Assembly (NCBI RefSeq): GCF_003095375.1
Contig: NZ_QEHR01000003.1
Location: 248,001 to 312,000, forward strand
Direction: 5' to 3'
Length of the DNA stretch: 64,000 nucleotides
Origin: Marixanthomonas spongiae
GTDB lineage: Bacteria; Bacteroidota; Bacteroidia; Flavobacteriales; Flavobacteriaceae
This document shows positions 42,019 to 49,670 of the stretch, piece after piece (position 1 is the stretch's first letter; every line of letters begins with the position of its first letter). The notes beneath the pieces are model-generated. The model was not told where the DNA came from, did no database searches, and saw nothing but the letters and a program-made list of their open reading frames with translations. Both the position numbers and the translations under genes were made by a program.

Positions 42019-42653
42019 AAAACTATTTAAAGTATATTGTTTTGGGAATTTCATTACTCGCAGTTTCCTGCAAAAACAATTCTGAAAAAGAAAAGACCGC
42101 TACGACAGATGCCCCCCAAAACATCGGGACTGAAAAAGTAGCAAAAAAGGAAGACTTTTCCGATATGTCCATCTACAATCTACCCTCCGTATGGACCACA
42201 CAAGACGGGAGCGAGATAAAAATGGAAGATTTACAGGGCAAGGTATTGGCCATGGTTATGATCTATACGTCGTGCCAGGCCGCCTGTCCGCGCTTAGTGG
42301 CCGATATGCGCAACATCGAGAAACAAATACCCGATGATAAACAAGACAATGTGCAATATGTATTTGTGAGCATTGACCCAAAAACCGATACGCCAAAACG
42401 GTTAAGGGAATTTGCAAAGGAAAACCAAATGGAAGATGACAAGTGGCTGTTTTTGCGTGGTACCGAAGAAGATACTCGTGAATTTGCCGCTGTGTTGGCC
42501 GTAAACTACAAAGCGATTTCGCCTATAGACTTTTCGCACTCGAATATTATAAGCGTGTTCAATAAAAAAGGCGAATTGGTACACCAACAAGAAGGCCTGG
42601 GAGTTGACAACAAAGAAACCATTAAAGCCATTAAAGATTTTGCCACCAATTGA
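42015..42653 (+). CDS. SCO1/SenC-family copper chaperone lipoprotein
   Basis: 212 residues. Lipobox Cys19 (LLAVSC). Thioredoxin fold with the copper motif TSCQAACPRLV (CxxxC, about 91-101) and the distant His in DFSHSNIIS (near 175). SCO proteins deliver copper to the CuA centre of oxidases; in a nirK operon the likely client is the type-1 or type-2 copper of NirK, or a downstream copper enzyme. Starts inside the end of the SUMF1-like gene by 4 bases. Confidence 0.92.
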   Translation: MKNYLKYIVLGISLLAVSCKNNSEKEKTATTDAPQNIGTEKVAKKEDFSDMSIYNLPSVWTTQDGSEIKMEDLQGKVLAMVMIYTSCQAACPRLVADMRNIEKQIPDDKQDNVQYVFVSIDPKTDTPKRLREFAKENQMEDDKWLFLRGTEEDTREFAAVLAVNYKAISPIDFSHSNIISVFNKKGELVHQQEGLGVDNKETIKAIKDFATN

Positions 42654-42702
42654 TGGACGGCTTTCCAAAAGCCCAAATCAATCGGTTATGGTTATTGCCT
42701 GA

Positions 42703-42900
42703 CTAATTCTTTCGTTTGCGATTTCTTTCAGGGTCGTCGTTCTTTTTGGGTTTGTTGTGCACCATGCCATCTTTATTCTTCCCTTTTTTGGTGATGAGCT
42801 TAATAACGGTAAAAAGCACCGCAAGAAGCACCAATCCTCCCAAGATAGTTAAAATTAAACCACTGTCGTTCCAAGCGTTTATAAAAGTTGCTGTTTTCAT
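42703..42900 (-). CDS. Single-span small membrane protein
   Basis: 65 residues: one transmembrane helix (LILTILGGLVLLAVLFTVIKL, about 14-34) followed by a strongly basic cytosolic tail (KKGKNKDGM, DPERNRKRKN). No family recognised. It forms a tandem with the 42-residue membrane protein upstream (16-base gap) and precedes the nirK-operon end in convergent orientation. By position it may be an accessory of the cbb3 assembly group. Confidence 0.65.
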   Translation of the reverse strand: MKTATFINAWNDSGLILTILGGLVLLAVLFTVIKLITKKGKNKDGMVHNKPKKNDDPERNRKRKN

Positions 42901-42915
42901 AGTTTGTTCTTTTAA

Positions 42916-43044
42916 TTACTTTTTCTTTCCGCTGTTTACCATGCTATAAACAACAATGGTGAGCACAACGCAAACCACGGCGAACACCCCGATAATGGCA
43001 GTGCCCATTCCCCAATCTACTAACGGTATGATGGTATTGAACAT
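42916..43044 (-). CDS. 42-residue membrane micro-protein
   Basis: ATG 43044 to TAA 42916: MFNTIIPLVDWGMGTAIIGV then FAVVCVVLTIVVYSMVNSGK and two Lys. One membrane helix with a short positively charged end. It is in tandem with the 65-residue membrane protein and 31 bases downstream of the SafE-like gene, so it is probably the second-last gene of the leftward cco accessory operon. Too short for usual ORF calling, but the clean helix and spacing support it. Confidence 0.6.
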   Translation of the reverse strand: MFNTIIPLVDWGMGTAIIGVFAVVCVVLTIVVYSMVNSGKKK

Positions 43045-43075
43045 AATTGATATATTTTTATTGGTTTATATTAAT

Positions 43076-43801
43076 TTAAAATTGGGTACTTTCTGAAACA
43101 GAATGGCATTCATAATTGGCATTTACCATTTCAACGGCGGGTTTTGGCGAAATGTATGGTATCCCCAGCCCCATCCCGCGCACGATGAACAAACACCCAA
43201 TGAGCACCACAAAAACGGGTATCGCCTTACGGATGCGTTGCCGTACCTGCACATTTAAAAAATTGCCCAAATAAATGGCGGTGGTCATCAACGGGACAGT
43301 GCCCAGCCCAAACAATGCCATATACAAGCTGCCCTGTAAAGCATTACCAGAAGCTATGGCGCCAAAAACGGCCATATAGACCAAGCCACAAGGCAAGAAT
43401 CCGTTCAAGAAACCGATGGTCAAAAACGTGTCGGGCGACTTTTTTTTCAATGCGGTGCCCAGTTCGCTTTTTACTTTTGAAATGATCCTGAACAGCGGTT
43501 TTGAAAAGTTATATTTCTGAAATGTCCTGTACGGAAGCAAAACGACCACGATCATCAACACCCCTATCGCCATGGTCAATTGTTGCTGCATCCCAAAAAG
43601 GTACAGGCTTTTTCCCAACAACCCGAACAACAGCCCGATAATGGAGTAGGCCAAAATTCTTCCGAAGTGGTACAAGAAAATTTGGCCGGCCTTTTTTAAC
43701 GGTTTTTTATGCTCCACCGGCAGCAAAAAGGCAATGGGACCGCACATTCCCACACAGTGGAAACTTCCCAACAAACCGAATATGAGCGCTGATACTAACA
43801 T
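43076..43801 (-). CDS. Sulfite exporter TauE/SafE-like (CcoH-CcoI-associated) membrane protein
   Basis: 241 residues, about six membrane spans. The N-terminal FGLLGSFHCVGMCGPIAFLLP (about 8-28), with the HCxGMCGP motif, and a second half containing GFLNGFLPCGLVYMA mark the DsbD/SafE-like group found with cbb3 genes, thought to handle copper or electrons for oxidase maturation. It follows the FixH gene by 57 bases and precedes two tiny membrane proteins. Ion or substrate not known. Confidence 0.88.
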   Translation of the reverse strand: MLVSALIFGLLGSFHCVGMCGPIAFLLPVEHKKPLKKAGQIFLYHFGRILAYSIIGLLFGLLGKSLYLFGMQQQLTMAIGVLMIVVVLLPYRTFQKYNFSKPLFRIISKVKSELGTALKKKSPDTFLTIGFLNGFLPCGLVYMAVFGAIASGNALQGSLYMALFGLGTVPLMTTAIYLGNFLNVQVRQRIRKAIPVFVVLIGCLFIVRGMGLGIPYISPKPAVEMVNANYECHSVSESTQF

Positions 43802-43858
43802 AATGTTACTGTAAATGATCTATTTTTGTTCCGTTGTTCAATAAACAAACAAAGCGGT

Positions 43859-44305
43859 TTAATACACAATCTCTTCTTTATACATATATTTTTTCCCCTC
43901 ATAGTCCAGATGCACGGTAATGTTCCAACGACCGCCCACCAAGTGCTTGTTAGGTATGAGCAAATTTAAACCGGACAGTTTCAAGGGTAGCTGAAAATCC
44001 AGTTGCTTGTTGGACGGTCTGTATAGGAACACCGTACCCGAAACCTGTTCAGGCTTTAGTTCATTGGGAAAGGAAAGCAACCAACCTTCAGGTGTTCGTT
44101 TCCCTTTTATTTTTTCAGAAAACAATTTCATATTTTCTTCGGCATCAATCTCTTGTTGAAAAGCCAGTTCTTTTTTGTAATACTCCTCCACGACCAGGTC
44201 GTAGCTGTATTTATCGTTGGTGCTCATCTTTATCACAAAAAACATGATAAAACAAATGAAAGCTGCGATACCGATCACGATTCCTGTTCCCCAATTTATT
44301 TTCAT
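43859..44305 (-). CDS. ccoH: FixH/CcoH-family cbb3 assembly protein
   Basis: 148 residues. A membrane anchor at the N-terminus (GTGIVIGIAAFICFIMFFVI) precedes a periplasmic Ig-like domain starting YDLVVEEYYKKELAFQQEID, the FixH signature, and ending GGRWNITVHLDYEGKKYMYKEE. It is needed for cbb3 maturation, working with the copper ATPase CcoI. Lies between ccoG and the SafE-like gene; the 159-base gap upstream holds only a small GC hairpin near 44309-44330. Confidence 0.9.
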   Translation of the reverse strand: MKINWGTGIVIGIAAFICFIMFFVIKMSTNDKYSYDLVVEEYYKKELAFQQEIDAEENMKLFSEKIKGKRTPEGWLLSFPNELKPEQVSGTVFLYRPSNKQLDFQLPLKLSGLNLLIPNKHLVGGRWNITVHLDYEGKKYMYKEEIVY

Positions 44306-44464
44306 AATAGTTGCCCGATTGAACGGGTATTTTTTAATTAACCTTAAACTTTATTTACCTACCACGTGGCCAATAGTGGGACTTAGAGCCACACTCAGCA
44401 CGTTATTTATATGGTAAATCTTCATCGGAAACGTTCAGGTCTCAAATATAGACTCACCACAACG

Positions 44465-45886
44465 CTACTTATAGCTCCTCGGCCCTAGAAAGGAAGCCGT
44501 GGTGGTTTCTATCAATTCGTCGCCGCTGTACACGCCTATTTTCACTTTGTCTTTGTCACCGCTCAATGCACTGGCGTTTATTTCTATAAACAAGGTTCCT
44601 TCGGCCAAGCCTTGTTTTGGAACTTGAAACTCATCGTGCGTCACCAACTTAATGGTCCCTTTGTGCGACATCAATTCAAAATGAACATTGTTGACATCCT
44701 CGGTGGTTTTATTAATGAGTTTAAAGGTAAACACATTGCTTATCATGTTATCCTCCTTATGTTCGTACAATTGTCCGGGAAGCCTTAATACCCTTGCTTC
44801 TACATCATTCCGAAGGAAAAGCATGCCCACTAATACACCTACCAGTATCAACAAAACGGCACTGTAGCCTTTTAATCTTGGCGTGAACTTAAATTTTGCT
44901 TTCTTTTCAATATTTTCTTCACTGGCATAGCGAATCAACCCCTTTGGCAGGTTCACTGCTTCCATAATGCTATCGCAAGCATCGATACAGGCGGTACAGT
45001 TGACACATTCCAACTGGGTACCGTTACGGATGTCAATACCGGTGGGACATACGTGAACACATTGAAAACAATCTATGCAGTCCCCTTTTCCAGAAGCTTC
45101 ACGGTCTTCTTTTTTATTGAACTTGGCCCTGCCCTTTTCTTTTTCGCCCCGTTTATGGTCATACGCCACAACAATGCTCTTATTGTCCAACAGCACGCCT
45201 TGCAAGCGTCCATAAGGACAGGCGATAATACACACCTGCTCCCGGAACCAGGCAAACACAAAGTAGAACACGCTGGTAAAAATAATCAAGGAGACAAAAG
45301 TGTTCAGGTTTTCAATAGGACCTTCAACAATGTATTCCAACAATTTGTCGCTGCCAATGATATAGGCGAGAAAAATGTTTGCGATTAAGAATGAAATGAC
45401 AAAAAATATAAACCACTTTAAGCCCTTTTTCTTTATCTTATCGGCATTCCAAGGTTGTTTGTCCAACCTAATCTGTTTTCCTCGGTCTCCTTCAATAGCA
45501 TATTCAATTCTTCTGAAAACCATTTCCAGGAAAATAGTTTGCGGACAGATCCATCCACAGAAAATCCTTCCAAAAGCCACTGTAAACAGTATGATAAAGA
45601 CCACCCCTATGAGCATGGAAAGCACAAACAAATGAAAGTCCTGTGGCCAAAACGGAAACCCAAATATATTGAACCGCCTTTCCAGTACGTTGAACAGCAA
45701 AAATTGATTGCCGTTTATCTTAATAAAGGGAGCGGCAAACAGAAACGCCAACAAAAAATAGCTGACATATTTACGGTATTCATAGAACTTTCCCGAAGGT
45801 TTTTTGGGGTACACCCAAGAGCGTTTCCCTTCTTCGTCTATGGTACCAATACTGTCCCTAAATGATTCGTTTTCTGGAGTTTCCAC
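44465..45886 (-). CDS. ccoG: Cytochrome c oxidase accessory protein CcoG (FixG/RdxA)
   Basis: 473 residues. About five membrane spans hold the CxxxCP motif FCGWICPQTIFLE (about 108-120) and CIIACPYGRLQG. A double 4Fe-4S ferredoxin region follows: CIDCFQCVHVCPTGIDI and CVNCTACIDACDS (about 270-310). The C-terminus is an Ig-like periplasmic domain (VFTFKLINKTTEDVNNVHFE). The family reduces copper(II) for insertion into the cbb3 active site. Downstream of ccoP by 100 bases. Confidence 0.95.
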   Translation of the reverse strand: METPENESFRDSIGTIDEEGKRSWVYPKKPSGKFYEYRKYVSYFLLAFLFAAPFIKINGNQFLLFNVLERRFNIFGFPFWPQDFHLFVLSMLIGVVFIILFTVAFGRIFCGWICPQTIFLEMVFRRIEYAIEGDRGKQIRLDKQPWNADKIKKKGLKWFIFFVISFLIANIFLAYIIGSDKLLEYIVEGPIENLNTFVSLIIFTSVFYFVFAWFREQVCIIACPYGRLQGVLLDNKSIVVAYDHKRGEKEKGRAKFNKKEDREASGKGDCIDCFQCVHVCPTGIDIRNGTQLECVNCTACIDACDSIMEAVNLPKGLIRYASEENIEKKAKFKFTPRLKGYSAVLLILVGVLVGMLFLRNDVEARVLRLPGQLYEHKEDNMISNVFTFKLINKTTEDVNNVHFELMSHKGTIKLVTHDEFQVPKQGLAEGTLFIEINASALSGDKDKVKIGVYSGDELIETTTASFLGPRSYK

Positions 45887-45986
45887 GTTAATCTTATTTT
45901 AAATACACCTACAAGCCTATCTGCCTAATGGACAAGGGTTTTAATAAACATTGCAGGGTATTTCGGATTAGTTTAACTTACATCTA

Positions 45987-46958
45987 CTATTCTTCCACCA
46001 CATCGCCCGTTACGGGTTGGTCTTCAATTTTCACTTGTATTTTAGTCGAGTCGATTTGTTCTACTTCAACTTCTTCCACTGGAGCGTTGGGGTCTACCCA
46101 AAGGTCGCCTTCCGGATCTTTCGGGTCTGCTGGGGTGGTGCCGTGCAAACTAAGCACATAACTGGCAACCTGTGCCATTTCACTGGGTTTTAGGTCAGTT
46201 TTCCAAGCGACCATCCCTTTCCCAGCACGGCCTCCTTCTGAAATGGTATTGAACACATTTTTGATACCGCCGCCCAATATCCAGTAATCATCGACCAAGT
46301 TAGGGCCAATGCCTCCACCACCATCAACTTTATGACAGGCAACGCAATTGGCTTCAAACACGGTTTTTCCGGCAGCAATATCTTGCTCGCCAGTCAATAG
46401 TTCCACCGTATTGACGTCAATGAGGTCTTTTGCAGTTTTTTTGTACTCTTCAATTTGTGCTCGGGCTTCAGCAACTGCTATCTCGTATTCCTCTTCTTGG
46501 TCAATGCCGTCAAAAACGTGATAGCGCACCAAATAAACCACTGCAAAGATAATGGTTGCATAGAACATATAGACCCACCACGGTGGCAATACGTTGTCCA
46601 GTTCACGGATTCCGTCGTAATTATGGTCCAATACAATATCCTCTTCCTTCTCTATAGGTTTTTTGGCCAACAGTTTTTCGTAGGTCTTTTTAAACCAATT
46701 GTTTTCCTTTTTATGAGCTTCGGCAGCAAGGTAGCGTTCTTGTGCTTCTTCGTTCATGCCCCTAAAGAGAATGCTGTTCAATGTTTCTGAAATAACTTCT
46801 ACGGCGATGGCGAAGAGAAATACCAAACCTAAAACCGCCCAAATGACCGGATATTTTATGATGGCCCAATCATCGCCGGACGCGACGATGAATTCCATTA
46901 GGAAAAATGCTAGGACCATTATACCTATTAGCCTTAAATAAGATGCTGTTGTTTTCAT
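45987..46958 (-). CDS. ccoP: cbb3 oxidase subunit III with a single heme c
   Basis: 323 residues. Two N-terminal membrane helices, the CcoP-type segment DGIRELDNVLPPWWVYMFYATIIFAVVYLV split around 115-145, and one cytochrome c domain with CVACH (about 207-211) and a downstream GKGMVAWK Met ligand. Proteobacterial CcoP carries two CxxCH motifs; here only one is present, as in other Bacteroidota. The acidic C-terminal tail (EEVEVEQIDSTKIQVKIEDQ) is extra. It passes electrons to CcoO. Its ATG overlaps the ccoQ stop by 4 bases. Confidence 0.95.
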   Translation of the reverse strand: MKTTASYLRLIGIMVLAFFLMEFIVASGDDWAIIKYPVIWAVLGLVFLFAIAVEVISETLNSILFRGMNEEAQERYLAAEAHKKENNWFKKTYEKLLAKKPIEKEEDIVLDHNYDGIRELDNVLPPWWVYMFYATIIFAVVYLVRYHVFDGIDQEEEYEIAVAEARAQIEEYKKTAKDLIDVNTVELLTGEQDIAAGKTVFEANCVACHKVDGGGGIGPNLVDDYWILGGGIKNVFNTISEGGRAGKGMVAWKTDLKPSEMAQVASYVLSLHGTTPADPKDPEGDLWVDPNAPVEEVEVEQIDSTKIQVKIEDQPVTGDVVEE

Positions 46959-47161
46959 AATGGAAGGTCGTTTTTATCGTTAGTTTCGTTTTCAGAAAGT
47001 TCCAACGGAATGTTGCTGACTTCTTTTATATGGTCTTTTTTTGCGGTGAACACCCACCAAAACAGAGCTGCAAAAAATATAAAAAAGATAAGCAGTGAGA
47101 TGATGGGATAGACTGCTACCCCATCGATGCTTTCCAAGTTTCCTTTAATGAATTTTAACAT
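46955..47161 (-). CDS. ccoQ: CcoQ/FixQ-like small subunit
   Basis: 68 residues with one membrane helix (VYPIISLLIFFIFFAALFWW, about 16-35) and a charged tail. Size and position, two bases after ccoNO and overlapping ccoP by four, identify it as CcoQ, which stabilises the cbb3 complex. Sequence similarity alone would be weak. Confidence 0.88.
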   Translation of the reverse strand: MLKFIKGNLESIDGVAVYPIISLLIFFIFFAALFWWVFTAKKDHIKEVSNIPLELSENETNDKNDLPL

Positions 47162-47163
47162 AG

Positions 47164-49365
47164 TTAGTTATTTTGGGCTGAAGCGTCTTCAGCGGTTTTT
47201 ACTTTAATATCGGTTCCTAAACGTTGCAGGTAGGCAATGACAGCCACAATTTCCCTGTTGCGCATTTCAACAAATTCTTCTCCGTTTTCTTCAGCATATT
47301 TTTTATCGGCTTCATAGGTATCGGCAAAATCGGGATCGCTGTACAGGTTTTGTTCTATTTGGGTTCCTTGTTCCAGCATCCACTGTTGGGCATTGGCTAT
47401 TTCTTCTTCGGTATAAGGCACACCCAAGGTGACCATTGCCTCCATTTTTGCTTCAGTATCACTTTTGTCCAATTCTGTGTTGATAAGCCATTTATACGAT
47501 GGCATGATGGAACCGGACGAGGTGCTCTGTGGATCGTACATGTGATTTAAGTGCCAGTTGTCGCTGTACTTGCCGCCTACCCGTAACAGGTCGGGACCGG
47601 TACGCTTACTTCCCCATAAAAAGGGATGGTCGTATACGTATTCCCCACTTTTGGAATATTCGCCATAACGTTCCACCTCACTTCGGAAAGGCCGCACCAT
47701 TTGGGAGTGGCAAGACACACATCCCTCACGGATGTAAATATCGCGACCCTCCAATTCTAACGGGGTGTAAGGTTTTACACTTGAAATAACCGGTACATAA
47801 TCATCAACCAACAACGATGGAATTATTTGCACCGCGCCACCTATAAGAATGGCAATGGTTGCAAAAATGGTCAATTTTACCGGACGTCTTTCCAACCAAG
47901 TATGGTAGCCTTCTTTTGCCGTACGGTGTTTGGTCACTTTTTGCAATGGGGCAGCTTCGGCCAATTCATCGGTTACTTTGCTTCCTTTGCGGGCGGTCAT
48001 TACAATATTGTAAAGCAAAATGAAAGCACCGAGAATAAACAAGCTCCCTCCTATGGCACGCATCCAATACATGGGCATGATTTCGGCTACGGTTTCCAAG
48101 AAGTTTCCGTAGGTAAGCGTTCCGTCTGGGTTAAATTGTTTCCACATAGAGGCTTGTACAAATCCAGCCACGTACATGGGCAGGGCATACATAATAATAC
48201 CCAATGTACCTACCCAAAAATGGGTATTTGCCAATTTAACGGAGTACAGTTTTGTTTTAAACAACCGGGGCACCAACCAATAAATCATCCCAAACGTCAA
48301 GAAGCCATTCCAGGCCAACGCTCCCACGTGCACGTGTGCAATAATCCAGTCGCTAAAATGCGCAATGGCATTTACGTTTTTAAGGGAAAGCATAGGCCCT
48401 TCAAAGGTTGCCATACCATAACCAGTAATGGCCACGACCATAAATTTAAGTACAGGATCGGTTCGTACTTTGTCCCAAGCCCCGCGCAAGGTCAACAATC
48501 CGTTTATCATCCCTCCCCAAGAAGGAGCAATCAACATAACAGAAAAGGCCACACCCAAGTTTTGAGCCCAAGCTGGCAAGGACGAATACAATAGGTGGTG
48601 CGGCCCGGCCCAGATATAGATGAATATCAAAGACCAAAAGTGGATGATGGACAGTTTATACGAATACACGGGACGGTTGGCCGCTTTGGGCACAAAATAA
48701 TACATCAATCCCAAGAACGGAGTGGTCAAGAAAAACGCAACGGCATTGTGGCCATACCACCACTGCACCAATGCATCTTGCACCCCGGCATAAAATGAAT
48801 AACTTTTCAACGCGCTAACAGGCAGTTCGATACTGTTAACAATGTGCAGTACAGCTACGGTTACAAAGGTTGCCAAGTAAAACCATATAGCCACGTATAA
48901 ATGCCTTTGTCTTCTTTTTAACATGGTCCCAATTAAGTTGGCACCAAAAGCTACCCAAATAACGGCAATGGCAATATCGAAAGGCCATTCCAGCTCGGCA
49001 TATTCTTTTGATGTGGTGTAGCCCAGTGGTAACGTGATGGCTGCCCCTACAATAATTGCCTGCCAGCCCCAAAAATTCAGGTTGCTCAACCAATCTTTCC
49101 ACATACGGGCTTTCAACAACCTTTGGGTAGAATAGTACACCCCGGCAAATATGGCATTTCCTACAAAAGCAAAGATCACCGCATTGGTGTGCAGGGGCCG
49201 TAACCGACCAAAACTCAACCACGAAATACCATCGGTAACGTTAGGAAATAAAAACATAAAGGCCAGTAAAAGACCTACACTCATACCAATGATCCCCCAA
49301 AAAATGGTGGCATTGACAAACTTTTTTACGATCTTGTTATCGTAATAAAACTGCTCTGTTTGCAT
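47164..49365 (-). CDS. ccoNO: cbb3-type cytochrome c oxidase subunits I and II, fused CcoN-CcoO
   Basis: 733 residues. The first 490 are the 12-span CcoN heme-copper subunit: RPLHTNAVIFAFVGN, VQWWYGHNAVAFFLTTPFLG (His-Tyr active-site region), HFWSLIFIYIWAGPHHLLYS and FSDWIIAHVHVGALAWNG supply the heme b, b3 and CuB histidines. From about 540 the CcoO cytochrome c domain follows with EGCVSCHSQMVRPF (about 558-571) and a Met ligand in GSIMPSYKWL. The fused form is typical of Bacteroidota. It is the high-affinity terminal oxidase core at the inner membrane. In the operon ccoI-S-NO-Q-P-G-H. Confidence 0.97.
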   Translation of the reverse strand: MQTEQFYYDNKIVKKFVNATIFWGIIGMSVGLLLAFMFLFPNVTDGISWLSFGRLRPLHTNAVIFAFVGNAIFAGVYYSTQRLLKARMWKDWLSNLNFWGWQAIIVGAAITLPLGYTTSKEYAELEWPFDIAIAVIWVAFGANLIGTMLKRRQRHLYVAIWFYLATFVTVAVLHIVNSIELPVSALKSYSFYAGVQDALVQWWYGHNAVAFFLTTPFLGLMYYFVPKAANRPVYSYKLSIIHFWSLIFIYIWAGPHHLLYSSLPAWAQNLGVAFSVMLIAPSWGGMINGLLTLRGAWDKVRTDPVLKFMVVAITGYGMATFEGPMLSLKNVNAIAHFSDWIIAHVHVGALAWNGFLTFGMIYWLVPRLFKTKLYSVKLANTHFWVGTLGIIMYALPMYVAGFVQASMWKQFNPDGTLTYGNFLETVAEIMPMYWMRAIGGSLFILGAFILLYNIVMTARKGSKVTDELAEAAPLQKVTKHRTAKEGYHTWLERRPVKLTIFATIAILIGGAVQIIPSLLVDDYVPVISSVKPYTPLELEGRDIYIREGCVSCHSQMVRPFRSEVERYGEYSKSGEYVYDHPFLWGSKRTGPDLLRVGGKYSDNWHLNHMYDPQSTSSGSIMPSYKWLINTELDKSDTEAKMEAMVTLGVPYTEEEIANAQQWMLEQGTQIEQNLYSDPDFADTYEADKKYAEENGEEFVEMRNREIVAVIAYLQRLGTDIKVKTAEDASAQNN

Positions 49366-49412
49366 AATATAATAGTTAGTGTTTCTTCCCGCAAAGGCAC
49401 GGGACTCTTTGA

Positions 49413-49610
49413 TTATTTTGAATTGACTTTGTTTTCTTCCTTATCTTGTTGCAACGGTTCTTCTTTTACCAATTCATCTTCAAACAACATTCGCACCGAC
49501 GGGGTATAGGTATCATCGTACTGCCCTCTTTTTACCGAAATGATAAAAGCCACAAAAAAGACAATGGCCACCAAAACACTAATGCTCAATAACACATAAA
49601 TAATACTCAT
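49413..49610 (-). CDS. ccoS: cbb3 oxidase assembly protein CcoS
   Basis: 65 residues: one membrane helix (IIYVLLSISVLVAIVFFVAF) followed by the conserved phrase KRGQYDDTYTPSVRMLFED, the CcoS signature. Needed for heme and copper insertion into CcoN. Lies between ccoI and ccoNO with gaps of 60 and 47 bases. Confidence 0.92.
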   Translation of the reverse strand: MSIIYVLLSISVLVAIVFFVAFIISVKRGQYDDTYTPSVRMLFEDELVKEEPLQQDKEENKVNSK

Positions 49611-49670
49611 ACCTAATTTTTATAATGGTGTAAAACTACTTTTGGGAACATAAAAAAAATATGACATTCG

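Noticed and set aside
47827-48594. 255-codon + strand frame opposite the CcoN part of ccoNO
   Set aside because: It is the antisense of a strongly conserved oxidase gene; its translation is His/Gln-rich without a recognisable fold, and there is no promoter for it.
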